Source: Adiantum capillus-veneris (taxonomy: Eukaryota > Streptophyta > Polypodiopsida > Polypodiales > Pteridaceae). From it: a DNA stretch of 64,000 bases. Each line of letters starts with the position of its first letter. The first letter of the stretch is position 1. Positions 12,091 to 24,320 of the stretch are shown here, one piece after another. The position numbers and the translations under genes are program-made. A model generated the notes under the pieces. That model was given only the letters and a program-made list of their open reading frames with translations. It was not told the DNA's origin and ran no database searches. Where the stretch lies: the NCBI GenBank assembly GCA_014529385.2, contig CM043950.1:82284843-82348842 (forward strand), written 5' to 3'.

Positions 12091-13160
12091 ATGCCTTTAT
12101 TTTGTTTGACCCTGGTTCAACTCACAACTTCATATCCACGGAGTTGACCAATAAGCTAGGCATACAAGCCCACAAGATGGGAGATCCATTGAAAGCCAAT
12201 GGAGCTATCAAGGGACAAGACGTCTCAGTTACTTTTTTCATTGGAAATTAAGGCTTCATGTCCAAAGCTATGTGGACAAAAAGGATTTCTTCATCTCCCC
12301 TCTCAAACATGAGAATGTTATCATTGGGGCACCATGGTTTCACCGCATGGCTTCCAACATGAAGTTCCTTGAAAGGAGAATCAAGAGGAATTAGAGTTGT
12401 CTAATTTACTAAATGGATTCCAAGATGTTTTCATTGATGACATCCCTAGTGAGCTATCTCTAAAATGAGGGATGATGACCATGCAATTGAGCTCCTACCA
12501 GGAAGCTCACCGCCGAACAAGCCTCCTTATCGAGTTTCACAAGCTCAACAAGAGGAGATCATGCGGCAAGTGCATGAATTGGTGAAAAAAAAGGGATGGT
12601 GAGGTCTAGCTCCTCTCCATTTTTTTCACCATTGCTTTTAGTGCAAAAGAAAGACGATCGACATATATTACATGTGTGTTGATTATAATGCACTAAATAA
12701 AATTACTATCAAAAATAGATTTCCCGTGCCGCGGGTAGAAGATCTATTTGATAATTTACAAGTTTTGGCTTGACAAATGCTCCAGATGCATTCAAACTCA
12801 TGATGGGGACAAAAATCTTGAGACCATTCAAATTCTCTTGAGAAGTACAAGCGACACTTCCAGGTAATCTTTCAAGTTGTGAGAGAGAACAAGCTTTTCA
12901 TTAATCAAAAGAAAAATGAACTTTTGGTACAAGAGATTCAATATTTAGGTCACATTATCTCTAAAGATGGCACCCGTATGGATCCAACAAAGTTAGAGAT
13001 CATAAAAAGGATGACCTAATCCACGGAATCTACAGCAGGTACGAAGTTTCATAGGTATGTGTGTATATTGTAGATGCTTCATTTTAAAAAAATTCTCGCT
13101 ATTAGCAAGCCCATTACATGACTTAACAAAAAAGAACGTTAAGTATTCATGGACTGCAAA
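12069..13160 (+). pseudogene. Protease and reverse transcriptase remnant of element B
   Basis: The protease motif FDPGSTHNF is kept (about 12103-12130), but the frame breaks at 12249. The linker to reverse transcriptase is largely deleted. Reverse transcriptase is recognisable at about 12480-12760 and 12850-13160. Between them the stretch carrying the first catalytic Asp and the FFDD motif is missing: the text jumps from LFDNLQ at about 12760 to GLTNA. Many stops and frameshifts are present. The enzyme is beyond function. Confidence 0.85.
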
Positions 13161-13174
13161 AGTGCAAGAAGCTC

Positions 13175-14928
13175 TTGAAGAAGCTTAAGGAGAATCTTAT
13201 CTCTCAACGTGTGCTCACACTACTATATCTCTCAAAGCCATTTGAGGTCGAATGTGATGCTTGTGGTAATTTCCTTGGAGCTATTTTGCTTCAAGAAGGG
13301 CATGCCATCATGTATGAGAGTCAAAGACTCAACTTCGATAAGTGTGTATTGGGTAAATATGAAAAAGAGCTACTAGCTATTCTATATGCCCTAAACACGT
13401 GGAAACATTATCTCTTGGGGACTCCATTCATCCTATGAATGGATCATAAAGCCTCAAGAACTTCATGACGCAAACCAAGCTCTCTGACAAACAAACAAGG
13501 TGGGGCAAGCACATTGTGAGCAAGCACAATCAAGTGGTTGATGCACTTTCACAACGACCAAGGATAAATGTGGTGTCTATAGCAACTCACAATGATCTAT
13601 CTTTTATAGATAAGTATGCTACTGATTGAGACTTTAAGTATGTAATTAGAGTCTTTGCATTAGGGGGGGGGGGGGGGGGGGGAAGAACCATTCACCTTGA
13701 AGGATGCTTATCTTCCAAATGGAAATAGGCTATGTGTTACTCACCCATACAATAAGAAAGTGATGTATGAATCCCATACTTCTCCTTATGCAGGGCAAAG
13801 AGGGAATCCATAATCTACACTTCAAGAAGTAGAAATGTTCCAAAATGCGTGGTATACCAAAAGTTGAAATTTGATCGAGGGAAGCACCTTGGATTGTTTT
13901 AGTCGACAAGCTTAACAAGAAAACACACTCTATGTATGTCAAAAATACTATTAAGGCACATCAAATGGCAACCCTCTTCAGATCTCAAATTTTCAAGCAT
14001 CATGGATTTACAACACCCATAGTGTCAACAAAGATCCTAGAATGACTAGTAATTTCTAGAAGGGTCTCTTTGAGAATCTAGGAAGTAGATTAAATTTCTC
14101 TTTCGGCCTATCATCCACAAACGGATGACCAAAGTGAAATAACTAATTTAACAATTCTTGATATACTAAAATCCTATGTCATGGAAGTAGATCAATGTTC
14201 TCAATGATAGAAGTATGTACCTCTTATAAAGTATGCATACAATGATATTGTACATACTTATATGGGGAAAGTACCTTTCAAAGTTAAAGAAGGAAGATCC
14301 AAAAGTCCCTTACTACTGAAAGTACTTGGGAAGATCTTCATTGCGGATGAATAAAGTTGAGACCTACAAGAATCTTTTCCAAAGATAAACGGGTTATATC
14401 CATCTCACAAGAAAGGCAAAAAGGGTTGCTACTAATAAGCACAGAAGAGCCTTTGCCTTTAAGAAAAAGGACTGGGTCTTGCTAAAGTTTCTCAAGGCTC
14501 ATTTGAGGCATACTACGGGCAAGAGTCCTATGGAACACCAAGAATATGATGTTAAACTAGCAAAAAGAGATTATGGTCCTTTTTAAATTCTTAAGCCAAT
14601 CAATGAGATGGCTTATCAATTCAAGTTGCCCAACCATTGGCTCATGCACCATGTTTTCCATGAAATCCTATGTAAGCCTTACAAAGGAGCACCATCAAAA
14701 GAAGCAATAGTTGTTGGAGACCCTCCAAAAATCAAAGCTCAAGAAGAAGCACTTCAACCTGAGTCAATCCTATGACATGAAGACAAGGTATTAAGAAATG
14801 GTAAGATTATATGACGATATCTTATTAAGTTTAAGAATTACTCTTTTAAAGATGCTAGATGGATGCAAAGAACCTAGCTTAAGGATAATATGAACCTTGT
14901 CAATGCTTACAATGATGCACTAGAGTAA
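13175..14928 (+). pseudogene. RNase H, integrase and chromodomain remnant of element B
   Basis: An 87-codon piece of RNase H (13175-13438) keeps CDACG and YEKELLAI. The following integrase is broken by frameshifts, a G20 homopolymer at 13663-13682 where A has only GGG, and loss of most of the zinc finger (about 13800-13860). The catalytic-core remnant around YHPQTDD is at about 14108-14130. The C-terminal part and the chromodomain text (14760-14928) follow the same TGA as in A (14773-14775). Further stops break the chromodomain. Confidence 0.85.
13663..13682 (+). repeat. G20 homopolymer
   Basis: Twenty consecutive G replace GGG at the homologous site in A (about 3226-3229). Other runs in the window are G13 at 5132-5144 and G21 at 6656-6676. 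Confidence 0.9.
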
Positions 14929-15303
14929 GCATATGAAAATGCATTTTAAATGAAAAATGTTTTTGTCTTATAATACTGGTTCTCTTTTTATTGTGCACAA
15001 ATTTAAGAAGTATGCATGCTTAAAATCATGTATACTTCTTAAAATCATGTTTGTGGTGACGACATCTCCCAAACGCCAAGTATAACTTGTCAGTCTACTT
15101 GGGAAGTATGATATGGACTAAAGAGCAGACATGCTTGCGGCAGATACGTCTTCCAAGCACCAAATGGATTAGTCATCCATCTTGGAATGACATGGAAGGG
15201 TAAAAAGGGATCCTCTACCCGCTAAGTAACATGGACTAATGACTATGACTTTATCTCTTTTACCTCATAGTCAAGGATGACTATGATTTCAAGGGAGATT
15301 TAA
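14929..15303 (+). other. 3' untranslated region and polypurine tract of element B
   Basis: Matches 4618-4973 of A. No gene is seen. The purine run AAGGGAGA precedes the 3' LTR by a few bases. Confidence 0.75.
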
Positions 15304-16832
15304 TGTCATTAAATATCTAATATCTAACCAACCCAAATGATTTTCTCATATTAAACAAATCATTCAATGTCGGATAATAAACGGGAACAAGGGTTAGAAT
15401 ATAGACATGTGCTTACAGATCTATCTCAACATGGGGCCAATAGTAAACGGGCCCAATCAAGAGATGGTATATCAAAGAGCAAGGTTAACTAATGGAGCTT
15501 AAAATAACTTAGGGTTAGCTTCATTAAAGACCTCCAATGGTTAGTGTTAAAAGTCCTTTGACCTTAAGCAAGCTAGGGATGAGCTTGAGGTGAGAACTCC
15601 ACCTAAGGTGCTTGTCATGCTTGATGAATAGGTACTTGAGGTACTTGTCATACTTAATGAGGAAGTTGCTTGAGAAGCTTTCTATGCATTGGGGGTAAGA
15701 TGCTTGAGTCAAAAAGAGACCCTACACACATAATGAGGAAGTTTCTTGAGAAGCTTCCTATGCATAAAAGTCCCAAAGTTAGGGGAATCTTTGACCTAAC
15801 CTTCCACTCACCCAAGGGGCATCCCTTTTCTAAAAGGGCACATGGGACACATGTCAGACTCTCACTAAGCTTAACCACATGGTGTGATTGAATGCTATTG
15901 TTTGGGCTAAAGAGGGGTCCAATGAGCTTCTACTTTCATCCAACAAATATCTAGATATTTTCAAGCTCTCTCTCTCTAACGGGTAAGGAGTACACTTGTC
16001 AAAAGACTACCCATGTACTTGACTGCATGCTGCATGTGATTGGCTAGGGGGAGAGGGGTCCAATGAGCTTGCAGCATGTAGAAATTTTGGCCAAAGCAAG
16101 GAAGGGGGGTGCTAGGGGGATATACTCCACACACACACTCATGGGCAAAGTCATTCTCACTTGGTGAAAGGTGAGGAACACCACCTCCTTCTCCAAGATT
16201 GTGAGAATTGAGAGCCTACATCAATACTCTTGGCTATGGAATGCAAATCCAACCAAGAGCCATGCTTCAATGCTTAAGCTTGCCATCTTCTCCATCTCCA
16301 TTACTATGCTATTATGTATGCTAGAAATAAGAGTAATGATAAGTGAGGAACTATTTCTTTCTCCTATGGAATGTTTCTTCGTCCTCTTCCCTACCTTCAT
16401 TCCCCTCTAGCTCTCTCCACCTTTGAAAGTTTTTGAGGCCTTGGGACCAAGGCTTGGGATAGTTTATGCTTTCTACAAGTTATGTTATGCTTGTGACGTA
16501 TGAAGCTTTACACCTTCATTGCATCACGTAGGTCACAAGGAACACAAAGATTGTATTGTACCAAGTCTCTCTTGATGGGAGAAACTATAATACAAATGCC
16601 TATTGGAGGGGGGACTGGCTCCATATGAATCCGGTTCTCAACTATTGTCATGTTCTCTAAATTCTCTCTCTCTTGCAAAAGTATTGTTCATGCCAAGTTC
16701 ACTAAGTACCATGTTTATGTTTCTACCATCAACTAAGTTCATCCGCTATGTTCACAAATTCATCTCTAAAAAATGATTCACCTAATTCCCTAATTCTGCT
16801 ACTCTCAAAGTTCATAGGCCATTTCCATTACA
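15304..16832 (+). repeat. 3' LTR of element B (1529 bp)
   Basis: It runs TGTCATTAAA to CATTACA and is followed by the target duplication ATGTT (16833-16837). It is 93 bases shorter than the 5' LTR, mostly because it has one fewer 75-base module, and it retains a stretch of about 30 bases near 16530 that the 5' LTR lacks. Confidence 0.93.
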
Positions 16833-18578
16833 ATGTTTATGGGATGAGTAGATCCTAGATCTACACTTGGCCATTTAGACTAAGAACTGGGAAGTAGGTG
16901 CATCAAAGATCCACCACTTTGCCATTATAACAAAGGCTTGAATTGTGGATTTAATTGTTGGTGTCTCCTAGATCCACCACTTGGCCATTCTAACCATCCC
17001 TTAATGTTAGGTGCAATGAGCATTTGGCGATCATAACACTTGTAATTTTACACAATATTGTGGGATGATTAGATCCTAGATTCACCACTTGGGCACTAAG
17101 ACTAAGAATTGGGAAGTAGTTGCATCAAAGATCCACCACTTTGCCATTATAACAAAGGCTTGTATTGTGGATCCAATTGTTAGTGTTTCCTATATCCACC
17201 ATTTGGCCATTCTAACATGCGTTAATGCTACGTGCATTCAACACTTGGCCATCATAACATGTGTACTTTTACACAATGTTTGTGGGATGAGTAGATCCTA
17301 GATCCACCACTTGGCCATTATAAAGAACGCTTGAAATGTGGATCCAATTGTTGGCATCTCCTAGATCCACCACTTGGCCATTCTATCTATGTGTAAAAGT
17401 TATGTGCATTCAGCACCTGGCCATCATAACACTTCTGATTTTACACAATTTTTGTGGGATGAGTAGATCCTAGATCCACCAATTCGCCATTTAGACTGAG
17501 AATTAGTAAGTAGGTGCAACAAAGAACCACCACATGGCCATTAAAACAAAGGCTTGAATTGTGGATCAGTTGTTGGTGTCTCCTAGATGCACCACTTGGC
17601 CATTCTTACCATGTCTTAAAGCTAGGTGCATTCAACACTTGGGCATCATAACACTTGTGATTTTACACAATGGTTGTGGGACTAGATCCTAGATCCACCA
17701 CTTGGCATTTAGACTAAGAATTGGGAAGTAGGTGCATCAAAGATCCACTACTTGGCCATTATAACAAAAGCTTAAATTGTGGATCCACTTGTTGGTGTCT
17801 TCTAGATCCACCACTTGGCCATTCTTACCATGTCTTAAAGTTAGGTGCATTCAGCACTTGGACATCATAACACTTATAATTTTACACAAGGTTTGTGGGA
17901 TCAGTAGATCCTATATCCACCACTTGTCCATTTAGACTAAGAATTGAGAAGTAGGTGCATCAAACATCCTCCACTTGACCATTATCGAAAAGGCTTGAAT
18001 TGTGGATCCAAATAAATGGTGTTTCCTAGATCCACCACTTGGCCATTTTAACAAAGGATTGAAATGTGGATCCATTTGTTGGTGTCTCCTAGATCCACCA
18101 CTTGGATTTTTTTTACCATGTCTTAACGTAAGATGCATTCAACACTTGGCCATCATAACACTTCTAATTTTACACAATGTTTGTGGGAGGAGTAGATCCT
18201 AGATTCACCACTTTGCCATTTAGACTAAGAATTGGGAACTAGGTGCATCAAAGATCCAACACTTCGCCATTATAACAAAGGCTTGAATTGTGGATCCAAT
18301 TGTTGATGTGTCCTAGATCCACCATTTGGCCATTCTAACCATGTGTGAATGTTAGGTGCATTCAAAACTTGGCCATCATAACACTTGTACCTTTACACAA
18401 TGTTTGTGGGATGAGTAGATCCTGGATCCATCACTTGGCCATTTAGACTAAGAATTGGAAATTAGATAGCCAAAGATCCACCACTTGGCCATTATAACGA
18501 AGTCTTGAAATGTGGATCCAATTTTTGGTGTATCCTAGATCCACCATTTGGCCATTCTTACCATGTGTGAATGTTAGG
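16833..18578 (+). repeat. Satellite array block 2a
   Basis: Same 223-bp monomers as block 1, about 7.8 copies, resuming with ATGTT directly after element B. It ends in the TAGG (18575-18578) that is duplicated by the MITE. Confidence 0.94.
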
Positions 18579-18859
18579 GGGTGAAAGCATGTTAACCTGT
18601 CGCGCTTTTTGTGCTAGTTAGTAGTTTCAAGTTAGCACATCTTCGAAAAGTTGGGCGTCCGGTAAATTTCTTACAAATAATATCAAAATTTGTCGGAGGT
18701 TGTACATTTGGATTCTTTGTTTCAAGTGCTTTCTATTGATATATCATAGATCTTGGAGATGTAGCTCAAGTTATTGTACTAGTTAGCATATGCCAAAATT
18801 GTGCTAGTTCGCATTGTCCGGGCCATGAAAAAGCATGACAAGTTAACATGCTTTCACCC
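18579..18859. mobile_element. 281-bp MITE with about 22-bp terminal inverted repeats
   Basis: A monomer is interrupted by a segment starting GGGTGAAAGCATGTTAAC and ending with its inverse. The first 23 bases match the inverse of the last 23 at 22 positions. TAGG flanks both sides (18575-18578 and 18860-18863) and occurs once in the uninterrupted monomer. There is no coding capacity. Inside, GTGCTAGTT and its inverse AAGTTAGCAC recur. The size and terminal repeats are those of a non-autonomous DNA transposon; the superfamily is not clear from a 3-4 bp duplication and GGG ends. Confidence 0.85.
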
Positions 18860-21800
18860 TAGGTGTATTCAACACTTGGCCATCATAACACTTGTAATTT
18901 TACACAATGTTTGTGGGATGAGTAGATCCTAAATCCACCACTTGGCCATTCATACTAAGAATTAGGAAGTAGGTGCATCAAAGATCCACCACTTGGCCAT
19001 TATAACAAAAGCTTGAATTGTGGATCCAATTGTTGGTGTCTCCTAGATTCACCACTTGGATATTCTAACCATGTGTTAAAGTTAGGTGCATTCAACACGT
19101 GGCCACTATAAAACTTGTAATTTTGCACAATGTTTGTGGGATGATTAGATCCTAGATCCACCACTTGGCCATTTAGATTAAGAATTGGAAAGTAGGTGCA
19201 TCAAAGATCCACCACTTGGCCATTATAACGCATTCTTGAAATGTGGATCCAATTGTTGGTGTCTCCTAGATCCACCGCTTGGCCATTCTAACCATGTCTT
19301 AAAGTTAGGTGCATTCAACACATGGCCATCATACACTTTTAATTTTACACAATTTTTGTGGGATGTGTAGATCCTAGATTCACCACTTGGCCATTTAGAC
19401 TAAGAATTTGGAAGTAGATGCATCAAAGATACACCACTTGATCATTATAACAGAGGCTTGAAATGTGGATCCAATTGTTGGTGTCTCCTAGATTGTGCAG
19501 TTGGCCATTCTAACCATGTGTTAAAGTTAAGTGCAATTAACACTTGTCCATCATAAGTCTTGTAATTTTACACAATGTTTGTAGGATGAGTAGATCCTAA
19601 ATCCACCACTTGGCCATTTAAACTAAGAATTGGAAAATAGGTGCATCAAATATCACCACTTGGCCATTATAATAGAGGCTTGAATTGCGGATCCAATTGT
19701 GGGTGTCTCCTAGATCCACCACGTTGTCATTCTAACCATTTCTTAAACTTAAGTACAATCAACACTTGTCCATCATAACACTTGTAATTTTACACAATGT
19801 TTGTGAGATGAGTAGATCCTAGATCCACCACTTGGACATTTAGACTAAGAATTGGGATGTAGGTGAATCAAAGATCCACCACTTGGTCATTATAACAAAG
19901 GCTTTGAATTGTGGATCCAATTCTTGGTGTCTCCTAGATCCAGCACTTGGCCATTCTAATCATGTCTTAAAGTTAGGTGCAAGCAACACTTGTCCATCAT
20001 AACACTTATAATTTACACAATGTTTGTGAGATGAGTAGATCTTAGATCCACCACTTGGCCATTTTGACTAAGAATTGGGAATACATCAAAGATCCACCAC
20101 TTGGCCATTATAACAAAGACTTGAGTTGTGGATCCAATTGTTGGTGTGTCCTAGATCCACCACTTGGCCATTCTACCCATGTCTTAAACATAGTAAATTC
20201 AGCACTTAGCCACATAAAACTTGTAATTTTACACAATGTTTGTGTGATGAGTAGATCATAGATCCACCACTGAGTCACTTAGACTAAGAATTGGGAAGTA
20301 GGTGCATCAAAGTTCCACTACTTGGGCCATTATAACAAAGTCTTGAATTGTGTATCGAATTTTTGGTGTCTCCTAGATCCACCACTTGTCCATTCTAACC
20401 ATTTCTTAAACCTCGTAACACTTGTAAATTTTACACAATGTTTGTGGGATAACTATATACTAAATCCACCACTTGGCCATTTAGACTAAGAATTGGGAAC
20501 TAGGTGCATCAAAGATCCACCACTTGCCCATTATATTGAAGGCTTTGAATTGTGGATCCAAATGTTGTTGTCTCCTAGATCCACCAGTTGGCCATTCTGA
20601 CCATCTCTAGGTACATTTAACATGTGGCCATCATAACACTTGTAATTTTACACAATGATTGCGGGATGAGTAGAACCTAGATTCATCACTTGGGAATTTA
20701 TACTAAGAATTGGAAAGTAGGTGCATCAAAGATCGACCACTTGGACATTATAACAAAGGCTTCAATTGTGGATCCAAATGTTGGTGTCTCCTGGATCCAT
20801 CACTTGGCCACGCTAACCATGTCATAAAGCTAGGTTCATTTAACACGTGGCCATCATAACACTTTAAATTTTACACAATCTTTATGGAATGAGTAGATTC
20901 CTACATCACACATTTGTCCGTTTAGACTAAAAATTGAGAAGTAGGTGCATCAAAGATCCACCACTTCACCATTATAACAAAGACTTATAACGAATTCTTC
21001 AAACGTGGATCCAGTTGTTGGTGTCTCCTAGATCCACCATTTCACCATGCTAACCAGGTGTTAATGTTAGGTGCATTCAACACTTGGCCATCGTTACACT
21101 TGTAATTTTACACAATGTTTGTGGGATGTGTAGATCCTAGATCCACCACTTGGCCATTTAAACTAAGAATTGGGAATTACATGCATCAAAGATCCATCAC
21201 ATACCCATTATAACAAAGGCTTGAATTATGGTTCCAACTTGTTGGTGTTTCCTAGATCCACCACCTAGCCATTCTAACCATGTCTTAAAGCTAGGTGCAT
21301 TCACCACTTAGCCATCATAACACTTGTAATTTTACACAATGTTTGAGTGATGATTAGATCCTAAATCCACCACTTGGCCATTTAGACGAAGAATTGGGAA
21401 GTAGGTGCATCAAAGATCCAACACTTTGCCATTATACCAAAGGTTTGAATTGTGGATCCAATTGTTGGTGTCTCCTAGATTCACCATATGGACATTATAA
21501 CCATGTGTTAATGTTAGGTGCATTCAACACTTGGCCGTCGGAACACTTGTACTTTTACAAAATGGTTGTGGGATGAGTAGACCCTAGATGCACCAATTAG
21601 CCATTTAGACTAAGAATTGGGAATTAGATGCATCAAAGATCTACCACTTGGCCATTATAACAAAGGCTTGAAATGTGGATTCAATGGTTGGTGTCTCCTA
21701 TATCCACCACTTAGCCATTCTAACCATGTCTTAAAGTTAGATGCATTTAGCACTTCGCCATCATAACACTTGTAATTTTACACAATGTTTGTGGGATGAG

Positions 21801-22296
21801 CAGATCCTAAGTACACCACTTGGCCGTTTAGACTAAGAATTAGGAAGTAGGTTCATCAAAGATCCACCACTTGGCCATTGTAACAAAAGCTTGAATTGTG
21901 GATTCAATTGTTGGTGTCTGCTAGATCCACCACTTGGCCATTATAACCATGTCATAAATCTAGGTGCATTCAACACTTGGCCATCATAACACCTGTAATT
22001 TTACACAATGTTTATGGAATGAGTAGATCCTAAATCAAATACTTGTCCATTTACACTAAAAATTTGGAATTAGGTGCATCGAAGATCCACTGCTTGGAAA
22101 TTATAACAAATTCTTGAAATCTGGATCCAATTGTTGGTGTCTCCTAGATCCAACACTTGGCCATTTTAATCATGTCTTAAAGCTAGGTGCAAGCAACAGT
22201 TGTCCATTATAACACTTATAATTTTACACAATTTTTGTGGAATGAGTAGATCCTAGATCCACCACTTAGCCATTTAGACTAAGAATTAGGAAGTAG
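18860..22296 (+). repeat. Satellite array block 2b
   Basis: About 15 monomers. The part from about 20940 is a duplicate of the start of block 3 (see 46400-47600). It ends GGAAGTAG, and the monomer continues as GTAGGTGCATC at 45966, so the stack at 22297-45965 is one insertion. Confidence 0.93.
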
Positions 22297-23050
22297 TGAG
22301 GTGGTTTGGGGCGGGCAACAAGAGATGTAACCTCTAAACACCCCTCAAGGCTCCCGTGCTGCTCAATTGGGACTGAGGCAACCACAAGCACAACACAACA
22401 ACACACCCACAGCCAAACCCAAACAAGATAGGGGCACCACCTAGTTATGGTATGCGAACTAGGACGCAAGAGAGATTTTGTAACAACCAAGAAGATGCAC
22501 CACAAAACACACACAAGAAAGTTCTCACTAAGACACACGCAAAATGGACCAGAGAGAGCTAGAGCAAAGGGAAGAGAGAGAGAGGAATGGATCTTGCGTA
22601 ATACCTTATTTGTGACTTGCAAATAGATTGTTTGTTATTTATTAGGGTGAGGGAGACGTCTCACCACAATACCCTCTTACAATGGACACAAAATTGGCAA
22701 TGAAAACACACTAAAACACTTTCCAAGATCAAACAAAAGAAAATCAAAATACACAAGTCACCTAAATTCACCAAACCGTATTGCACAAATGGAAGGACGG
22801 AGATTTGAACGTCGAATCACGCGTTGATGCACCAAACATCAATTTATTGATGATAAATGAACATATACAATAGTGGTTTTGAAATTTTTGAACTCACGCT
22901 CTCTCACTTGCAATGTGTAACTTGAAAGCCTCTCTCACATGAAAACTGAAGCTCACAAAGTGGTTGGTATGCGTAAGTCTCTTCTCACGCATAGAGTGTC
23001 GGGGTACTATGTGAGATATTGCAGGCTATTTTACAAGAAGGAGAGGGACC

Positions 23051-23058
23051 TATTTATA
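23051..23058 (-). promoter_or_regulatory. TATA box of LTR D
   Basis: Minus-strand TATAAATA, at the position conserved in both C LTRs. Confidence 0.5.
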
Positions 23059-23237
23059 GGTTGGAGACCTCTCATTAAAATTGTTGGAAATCCTAATTTA
23101 CAAGCTAACAAATCTGGATTATGATTTTTTTTTAATATCAAAACATTGCGGGCCTTCTTTGTCTACTTGAGTCATGGATGTGGGCTCAGAAAATAGCATT
23201 ATTGATGGTAGATAAGGTGAGAGTATATTTTTAAGTA

Positions 23238-23239
<2 letters not shown>

Positions 23240-23287
<48 letters not shown>
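23240..23287. repeat. GA dinucleotide microsatellite in LTR D
   Basis: About 24 GA units. The related LTR of G also holds a long CT run (54784-54856), so this may be an old feature of the family. Confidence 0.9.
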
Positions 23288-23288
<1 letters not shown>

Positions 23289-23505
23289 ACTATGCACATG
23301 TCTTTAGGTGAGGTGTCTTTTATGGTTACATCAATGGCTATTTTGTGTTAGTATGTTAGTGGTTAGTGTTAGTAATCACTAGAAATTTAATATTATATTT
23401 ACAATGGGTAGAATGAGATGGATGGTTGAAGTAATATGGTTGAATGAAGTGAGGAAATCCTTGTGATGGTGAAGCTTGAAGAAGTTTTGGACTTGCTTGT
23501 GTAGG

Positions 23506-24070
23506 TGTTAACCCTCACGCACATTCCTATCACCTAAGAAGGACACCGTATTATTTATTTGTTGATAGAGTCGAGTATCGAGATTGTTGGTCCAATAGGA
23601 AAAGGGTAAGAGTGATCATCGATGAGAGGCGCACTCTAACTGGAACATTCAAGGGATTAGTTGGCTAAGCATGGGCGCCCAAATGTGAATGGGGCAAACT
23701 CATATAAAAGTCAATTAAACCTGAAATTCATTGATTCTCTCATTTGTGCAATAGAAGGGTGCTCTTGCTCCATCTCCATCTTCTTCTTCTTCATCTCCTT
23801 GTGTGTGTGTGTATGCGTGAGAGAGAGAGAGAGAGAGCATTGCGATGGCACAAAGGTGGCGGTGGAGCAGTTGAGCGCGGCGTAGCAGCATCTCCTTCTT
23901 CTTCGTGGCGAGGAATCCTCCACGAGAGCAAGCGTAGAGTGGCGAGTGACACACCATCGCCATCTTTGAGCTTACTAGTTTAGGCTTGTTGTGTGCTTGG
24001 AGCCATTTGTGGCTCGCACACAGTGTATCAGGCATGTTCCTTGCATTGACACGTGTGACAAACGCGCACA
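23506..24070 (+). repeat. 5' LTR of E1 (565 bp)
   Basis: It starts TGTTAACCCTCACG, as does the E2 LTR, and ends GCGCACA five bases or fewer from the primer site. TATAAAAG lies at 23703-23710, followed about 90 bases later by a conserved GT/GA microsatellite (about 23799-23838). Confidence 0.9.
23703..23710 (+). promoter_or_regulatory. TATA box of the E1 5' LTR
   Basis: TATAAAAG after GGCGCCCAA-type sequence. The same arrangement occurs at 44345 (E1 3' LTR) and 61051 (E2). Confidence 0.7.
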
Positions 24071-24074
24071 TTTT

Positions 24075-24092
24075 TGGCACCGCTGTCGTGGA
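24075..24092 (+). other. Primer binding site of E1 (degraded Asp tRNA type)
   Basis: TGGCACCGCTGTCGTGGA follows TTTT directly after the LTR. It is a mutated form of the E2 site at 61410, which matches Asp tRNA better. Confidence 0.75.
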
Positions 24093-24320
24093 ATGCCATA
24101 CACTAAGATTGAATGGAACCCTCTCCTTCTTTTGTGGTGCAATTTCAAATGTAGGAAAGGTAAGGAAGGAGGGTGTGTGTATTGAGAAGAAGGATTTTGT
24201 GTTGCTCCTACTGTGTATTTCTTTGTTAATGGAGTTTTCAAAGGTACTATGTTTTTTCTCTATTATAAGGTCTTAGTATTAAGGTTGTTAGTTCTGTATA
24301 ATGCAAAGTACAGTAAGTAG
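24093..24320 (+). other. E1 leader, first part
   Basis: Untranslated leader, cut by element C. It resumes at 35157. No gene is seen. Confidence 0.7.

Larger units (their letters stand above)
9134..16832 (+). mobile_element. Element B: complete but dead chromovirus inserted in the satellite
   Basis: It has two LTRs (9134-10755 and 15304-16832), a Met-tRNA primer site, degraded gag-pol and a polypurine tract (AAGGGAGA, about 15291-15298). It is flanked by ATGTT at 9129-9133 and 16833-16837, and the satellite resumes in register after it. It belongs to A's family and has large internal deletions in gag and pol. LTRs differing by many substitutions and indels point to an old insertion. Confidence 0.95.
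22297..23505 (-). repeat. Solo LTR D, first half (C family, minus strand)
   Basis: It starts TGAGGTGG directly after the satellite and resembles the C LTRs: the GGGGCGGGC start, a hairpin at 22440-22463, a minus-strand TATA box at 23051-23058, and a GA repeat at 23240-23287. It is interrupted at 23505 by E1. The second half resumes at 44722 and ends at 45965. The two halves sum to about 2.45 kb, the size of one C-family LTR, and no internal region remains, so this is a solo LTR left by LTR-LTR recombination. Confidence 0.82.

Noticed and set aside
17932-22000. Many ORFs of 60-70 codons in the satellite with recurring CWCLLDPPLGH-type text
   Set aside because: They repeat with the 223-bp period in drifting frames and have no start or stop conservation; they are by-products of the repeat.
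23661-24276. Overlapping ORFs on both strands around the GT/GA run
   Set aside because: They lie in the E1 LTR and microsatellite; frames differ between the three LTR copies.
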